64,000 nucleotides of DNA from positions 27,295,101 to 27,359,100 of the forward strand of contig CM033396.1 in assembly GCA_019426215.1 (NCBI GenBank), written 5' to 3'. The stretch comes from Buddleja alternifolia (Eukaryota; Streptophyta; Magnoliopsida; Lamiales; Scrophulariaceae). The notes beneath the pieces are model-generated. The model worked only from the letters and a program-made list of their open reading frames with translations. It ran no database searches and was not told the origin of the DNA. Below, piece by piece: positions 58,750 to 64,000 of the stretch; position 1 is the first letter of the stretch; the number at the start of each line of letters is the position of its first letter. The position numbers and the translations under genes were made by a program.

Positions 58750-59555
58750 TCATAAAGCATCATACTTTTATAAGCATATAATTTAGGAGGAATCCACTTT
58801 ATTATTATTATGTCTAAAGCGTTTTTCAAATTGAAATGAGTTATCAATTTTAGGGGGACTTTAAAATTGTACTTATTTCAATTAGTAAGCAACTATGATA
58901 AAAAAATGACTTTAAAATTTTTATTCATTGATCATTAGCGTTTACTTTATGCATGACAAGATTGATCGCTAATAAAAGAAAAAGTATTATTTCCAAACAG
59001 CGATTAAATGTTCTTTATTTTAACAAAAAAAAAAAAAACTTCAGCGTGAAGTATATTCCCACTTAAACTTTAAGTAATTATTTCTGAAAAACATGCATTG
59101 TTTTCATCGCTAAAGGGTAGCGTGTGGATAAGTCCAAAAGATAAGATTTGACAACTGCACACACGTCCCTATGACATCAAACTAACGGCAGTATGTGTAC
59201 TAGTCTGGGTACGTATCAGTGTACTAACAAGCACGTGCACCCCAAGTTGAAAATTTTCAAAATCTTAAACGTTTTTGAAAAAGTAACTGCGGATTTCAAA
59301 ATTTTATATTTCCCAGTAACTGCTTTGACACGTGGCACCAATCAAAGCAATTGAGGAGTTAATTTTTGCCCTCTATTTAAACTCTTTGAATTTTTTACAG
59401 AAAAACTTTATCACCTCCAAAATCTCTTGCTGTAAAAGTTCATCTTCTGTCTAAAGGCAAAAAGCTTTATTCTCTCTCTCCTCAAAATTTCTTCAAACCC
59501 TTCAATAGCGCCACCAAAGTTATCTTCCTCTGCTGCCAGAAAAACCACCAAACCG
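58750..59555. other. Spacer between copia pol and the envelope-position gene
   Basis: AT-rich, no frame. Near the right end a TATA-like CTCTATTTAAACTC (~59370) is preceded by GACACGTGGCACC (~59330), which holds a G-box core (CACGTG). These could form a promoter for the next gene. Not tested. Confidence 0.4.
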
Positions 59556-62222
59556 ATGGGTTTCAACGCAGTTTTCCTTCTCAACTGGGAATACCTGTTC
59601 AATAACCAAAACTTTCCAATGAGAGAAATTCTAGCTCTCATTGACGAATCTGGCCTGAAAAATCTTCTTACCTCTCATTCTCTTCTACAAGAGGATGAAG
59701 TTAAACATTTCTTCAAGAATATTTTCATTTCTGCGGATGACAACTCCATCACTTGCTCTTTTCCCTCTCTTGAAACCCCTTTCGTTCTTACTGCAAAACT
59801 GCTTGTCGATCTTCCGCAACTGCCCTCCGATTGATGCGAAGTTGAAGAAGTGGGCATGGGTACTTCTACAAAGGTGTGGGAAACTGTTTGCAGAGATGAA
59901 GCTGAGGCTTACCACAAGTCAAATTTCAAGAAAAATGACATGAAGGGAGAGTATGTCATTTTGGCTGACATTTATGCAAAAATGATAGAGTGCAGAAAAG
60001 GTTCTTTTGACAAGGTTTCAATCATACAATTTAAGATGATGATCGCAGTGTTGACCAGGCTGGAGGTCAACTGGGTATTGTATATTTTCAATCGCTTTAA
60101 GGCAGCGATGCAAGAGTCTTTCAATCCCAAGCCATATGGGATTTTGCTAAGTTTTCTTTTAAGTGCTTGTGGATTCGCTACTTCTAAGGGATCCAAAGTG
60201 CCAGCTACCAAGTTCTATGGCAAGAAAATGATCGGTGAGTTGCTACACCCTAAGCGTCGGTGGTGCAGCGGTTCCAAAAGAGGAGCGCGAGCGTCTTCTG
60301 GTCAAGGGACTGGCTGAAGGTCAAGTTCGTGGTGATGATGAGGGTCAAGCGAGTTCTTCCCCATCAGATAAGCCACAAGACGTTGTTGTTAAGTGATCCA
60401 AGAGAAACGTTGCTGTGAAAGTCGTTGAGTCATCTTAGTTAGCGAAGAAACAAAAGAAAAGCAATAAAGAGAAGAAAGAGAAAAAGAAAAAGGAAAAGTC
60501 TTCCTCTCCCCCAGCAAAAACCCCTTCCCCCCCTCCAGCGACTACCATTTCGCCAGAGACGGAAGAAGTAGCAGAAGACGTGGAAGTGCCGCTTGCTCGT
60601 AAGAGCACGCTCTGGTCCACTACAAGAAATTCTACAAGCGCTCCCGCCGAACCAGCGTTTGAAGAATTTTCCAGTGTTCCACCTCCTCCTCCACCTTCTA
60701 AACCAATCGCTGACCCCATCGCAGAACCCATTCCTGAAGCTCTCTCGATAGAGTTAGCTAGCGATTGGGGTAAGTACTTATCTTAGACAACGTATTTTAT
60801 CCTTTCCATGTGTTTTTCTTTTTAACGCTAGGATAAATTGTTTTTCAGCCTATAGAGAATATAACATCTAGTATATTCTGAATTTATTAGAAGAGTTCAA
60901 TATTCCTATACATGTTGATCCCCTCACTTCTTTACCCCTTGAAGTTGAAGAAGTCCAGGAGCCTGAGGCTATGGAAACTGATGTTCCTATAGTTGAAGCG
61001 ACTACTGTAGTCGAAGATAGTCCTCGATCAGGATAAGTGTTTTTGTCTATTTATATATTGAATTTCTACTTAGTAGAAATCTTTCTTGTTTCTCAAACGC
61101 TTGCCTGTGTCAGCTCAAAGTGCACAAGCTGCTGATGCACCTCCCCATTCAGAGGCAGACATAGAGTTGGACGTTGACCTATCAATGGTGGTGGAAATTG
61201 CTAGAGGATTAGACACTGTCCCTCTAGACGCTGAAATCTGACTAGCCCAGAAAGAGACTGTGGGTGTTGAGCGGTCAACAGAAGTGGCCGAGATTATCCC
61301 CAAACCAACTTGTCCTCCTCCTTAAGCGGTCAATTTCTTTCCCAGAGGCTATACTGACGATTTAGAGTTTTATTATGCCTGGCGAGAGACAATGCTTAGG
61401 CAATTGATTGACATGGTAGTGAACTTTCAAACTACCCTCCACAATCCAAATCTTTCAGATGCTTAGAAGATGATCATATTTGAGATGCTTGCCGATAGTG
61501 GAGTTACTACAATGAAGGAAATTATTGCTCGCTTAGAGTATTTGGAAACTCCACAAAAAGACCTGGCAGAGTTCGTGAGCAATGTCTTTCAGGAATTTGG
61601 CAAGAGCATGGAGTGCAAATATCCATTCCGTCGAACTCATGTCCAGATAAAAAATCATCATATGGGCGATTGGGGAAAGAATCCGGATGAAGAACAACTG
61701 AACAAGATGGGTTATTCAGCTCTCCCCAAGATTGTCCATTCAGCCGCTAACAAATCTTTGAAGAAGCCACTGCAATTATGGAAGGGTGAGGGTGCTATGC
61801 TTCAAGATCACCCTAACCCTATCAACTTTTGGATTGAAGATGAAGCCCGAGAGTTTCTTGCCAGGGTTTGGGCAGAAAGTTTTCTAGAAGAGAAACAACG
61901 ATTCAAGAAATTGCTCGAGGCAATGGCCGACAAAGAGATAGCTGAAACTCTTGGAAAACGCTGGATATTGGATACATCCAGATGGGCAGAAGCATTTGTT
62001 TTGCATTTCCATACAATGGATGAGATGATCAGGTATCCATTCTTTTTCAATTTTGGAATAGAGTATAGACGTAGAGGATACGCTCTATTTTTGTTGCAGA
62101 GATGGGAATCGCTTGTGGGTCCTTTAAATGCCTTGCCTTACTTTCGAAGAGGCATGGAAAGCTACATCCGAGAACAACTTAGACAAATCAGTCAAGGGGG
62201 TTATGAGTTGAACTTTGCTTAG
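59556..62222 (+). pseudogene. Spliced gene downstream of copia pol (envelope-like position)
   Basis: Starts MGFNAVFLLNWEYLFNN. After a TGA at 59832 the same frame goes on (GTSTKVWETVCRDEAEAY, FKMMIAVLTRLEVNWVLYIF). A frameshift near 60250 leads to a Lys-rich then Pro-rich middle (KEKKEKKKKEK, PPPPPPSKP). Exon ends at 60769; intron 60770-60848 (GTAAGT...TTTTTCAG). Exon 60849-61031; intron 61032-61113 with a mutated donor (GATAAGT). The last exon (61114-62222) is alpha-helical and charged, ending GGYELNFA. Stops in the coding parts: 59832, near 60394, 60436, 60870, 61238, 61323, 61465. Sireviruses carry an envelope-like gene here, but no signal peptide or clear membrane segment was seen, so the function is unknown. 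Confidence 0.55.
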
Positions 62223-62425
62223 CGACTCCAGATTGACTTAAATGAAGACACCTCTACAAGCAAGCGGGATGACCTTCCAGGACCAACCCCAATCCATTGT
62301 GATAACCAAAGGGCTTTAGCTATGACCCAAAACCCAGTCCTTCATTCTATAACTAAACACATTAACATTCGCCATCATTTCTTACGTGACCATGTTTAAA
62401 AGAAAGATATCTCCATGCAATTCAT
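62223..62425 (+). pseudogene. Copia RNase H fragment, copy 2, interrupted by an LTR
   Basis: In frame with the previous gene beyond its stop: a short linker (LNEDTSTSKRDDLPGP), then from 62286 TPIHCDNQRALAMTQNPVLH and RHHFLRDHV with one TAA, KKDISMQFI, cut at 62425 by an LTR. About 140 bp aligns well with 58508-58650. This copy lacks the one-base deletion of copy 1. Confidence 0.8.
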
Positions 62426-63834
62426 TGACACGAAAAATCGTTACGTGTTTGCACAGCAAGTGGACTGGTCGTGTGTAGTAATAAAGTGGATTTTTAAGTC
62501 CGAATTGTCGATCCCACAGATACTTGTATTTAATGATTTAAAGATTTTAAAAAGCAATAAAATAAACTAAAACAAGAATTAACTAAAATACTATGGAAGC
62601 AAGATACAAGAAATAAGATGTCGAAATCAAGATAGTTGTGGAAGAAAGCAACTAAGACACATGTGTTGGCATAAATTAATTAATTCTTGTTAAAATCACA
62701 TTCTCATATTATTAGACTAATGTTGCTTTGGTGGAAATAACCTTAAATAATTACTACCTGATGTCGCGGCTGTAATAATCCTATGACTACATGACGGTTC
62801 TCTAAATATGTCTATCCGATAATCAAATCATTAGCCATGCATTCACGTTTTAGAATTTCCCAGGATAAATCCTACTAACTGCACCCAGAAATCTATACCT
62901 ATCTCTAGGAGCAATTCCTCATGTTTTTCGGATGATGTGATGATTTCTTTGAACCCTAACTTATATTCTCTCGAATGAATAAACTAGGCTAATTAGCAAG
63001 CATATGGTGATCAAACATATGATTGGAATTAAAGCACAAAATCAATACACAAAGCAACAATAGAATTAATATGAAAAACACAATTTATAACTCAAATATC
63101 ATAATTTAGCCTCAACATGGCCTTAGTTCGAAGAATCTAATTCATCATAAAAGATAAAAGATAGCAACTTAAATTAAGATTCATATTCATAGACAAAAAC
63201 AAATCTAAATCTAAGAAACTCCCTCGTATTTTTGATGGTTGAACTTCGATCTTCATCTCTTCCATGCTTCTTGATTTCTTCACTTTCAAGGGTTCTTGAA
63301 AATCTTCATGAATATGTAAAAACTAAGTCTAAACCCCATTAGGGCTCTATTCTATGTGTATTTCGTCTCCTTAACCCTAGAGAACTGATCTAATATATAT
63401 AAGGGTGGAAGGGGAAGACTCCAACTTGAATTAGAATTGGAAATTTCCAAAAATCAGTTGTTTTTCCCGTCAGACGCAACGTTTGAACGTCCGAAATCTA
63501 ACGTTCGAACGTTAGGAACATTAACATTTTGCGTTCTGCGCAGTGATCTTGTTTCCTTCATAACTTTCTCCACAGACCTCCAATTTGTGTTATTAGAGTT
63601 GCCACGTGAAGCTAAGACAGAGCTCTACAACTTTTTAAAAGAAATATTTGTCAAATTCCATCTCTAAATACTCTGAAATTCTGAAGTTTTGTCCAATTTT
63701 CCTCAATTGCAATGATTTTCCACCTTTACTCAATAAGCACACAAATTAAACGCATATGTGGCATAAATCATGCATAAACCAATGTAAATCACATGAACAT
63801 GAGGCTCTAAAACATGTAGATCTCACACCTATCA
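62426..63834 (-). repeat. 3' LTR of an Athila-like element leaving the window
   Basis: Plus-strand ends TGACACGA...CCTATCA. It shares its start (GTGTGTAGTAATAAA, AAGTCCG..TTGTCGA.CC) and an inner block (CTTCATAACT.TCTCCACAGACCTCC) with the LTR at 48203. A polypurine tract lies directly outside on the right, on the minus strand, so this is the 3' LTR of a minus-strand element. 1409 bp. Confidence 0.8.
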
Positions 63835-64000
63835 ACACCCCCAAACTTAACATTGATCGTCCCCGAGCAATAAAAAGACTTAGACTTAAGGAACTAGATG
63901 AAGACATCAATCTAAAACAAAACAAAAAACAAAAACGACTCACTTTCGTAGAGTGCACGATTGCACTTAGCGTGTGCAACAAGCCTTTAAACCTTTTTGT
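63835..64000 (-). mobile_element. Internal 3' end with polypurine tract of the same element
   Basis: The minus strand reads AAGTTTGGGGGTGT immediately before the LTR, a polypurine tract that primes plus-strand DNA synthesis. Beyond it TTGCTCGGGGACGATCAAT, a sequence often found here in such elements, leads off the right edge. No coding frame visible. Confidence 0.7.

Noticed and set aside
60435..60731. 98-residue minus-strand Gly/Phe-rich frame
   Set aside because: It is the antisense of the Lys-rich and Pro-rich middle of the gene at 59556. Low complexity explains the open frame.

Overview
This is a nuclear window from a flowering plant. The evidence is multi-exon genes with AT-rich GT-AG introns, plant-type TATA promoters, MITEs, a hAT element and a dense field of decayed LTR retrotransposons. 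It is most likely a eudicot. The asterid/Lamiales flavour of the repeats is only an impression.

Bases 1-22,000 hold two conserved genes on the + strand. The first is the 3' part of a SEC24-type COPII coat gene: 24 exons in the window, 941 codons plus stop, every junction checked for phase. Its introns carry two MITEs of one family, another inverted-repeat element and two tandem duplications. About 1.7 kb after its stop lies NFXL1, an intact 1119-residue NF-X1-type zinc-finger regulator in one coding exon, with a TATA box and a probable 5'UTR intron. The two share orientation but no visible function.

Bases 22,000-26,770 are AT-rich intergenic DNA. They contain a 716-bp hAT element with a perfect 8-bp target duplication, and some local duplications.

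Bases 26,768-64,000 are a retrotransposon graveyard with nested insertions. Ty3/gypsy element 1 (+) has a 5' LTR, gag, protease, RT, two RNase H domains and a truncated integrase, with an antisense accessory tail. Ty3/gypsy element 2 (-) has an LTR, gag, a damaged protease and the start of RT, and abuts an oppositely oriented plant-mobile-domain-like gene. A 5-kb AT-rich gap follows, with a MITE, an RNase H-like relic split by a retroposon, and a solo Sirevirus-type LTR with a 5-bp duplication. Ty3/gypsy element 3 (-) has gag-pol at 58,599-52,277, split by a second Sirevirus-type LTR. A convergent multi-exon accessory gene at 47,537-51,710 is itself split by a solo LTR. The right end holds Ty1/copia RNase H fragments around a spliced envelope-position gene, then the LTR of an element that leaves the window.

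The main theme is that accessory genes attached to retrotransposons keep the look of host genes: their own TATA boxes, introns and separate strand. All are broken by stops, frameshifts or insertions, so I see no active element.
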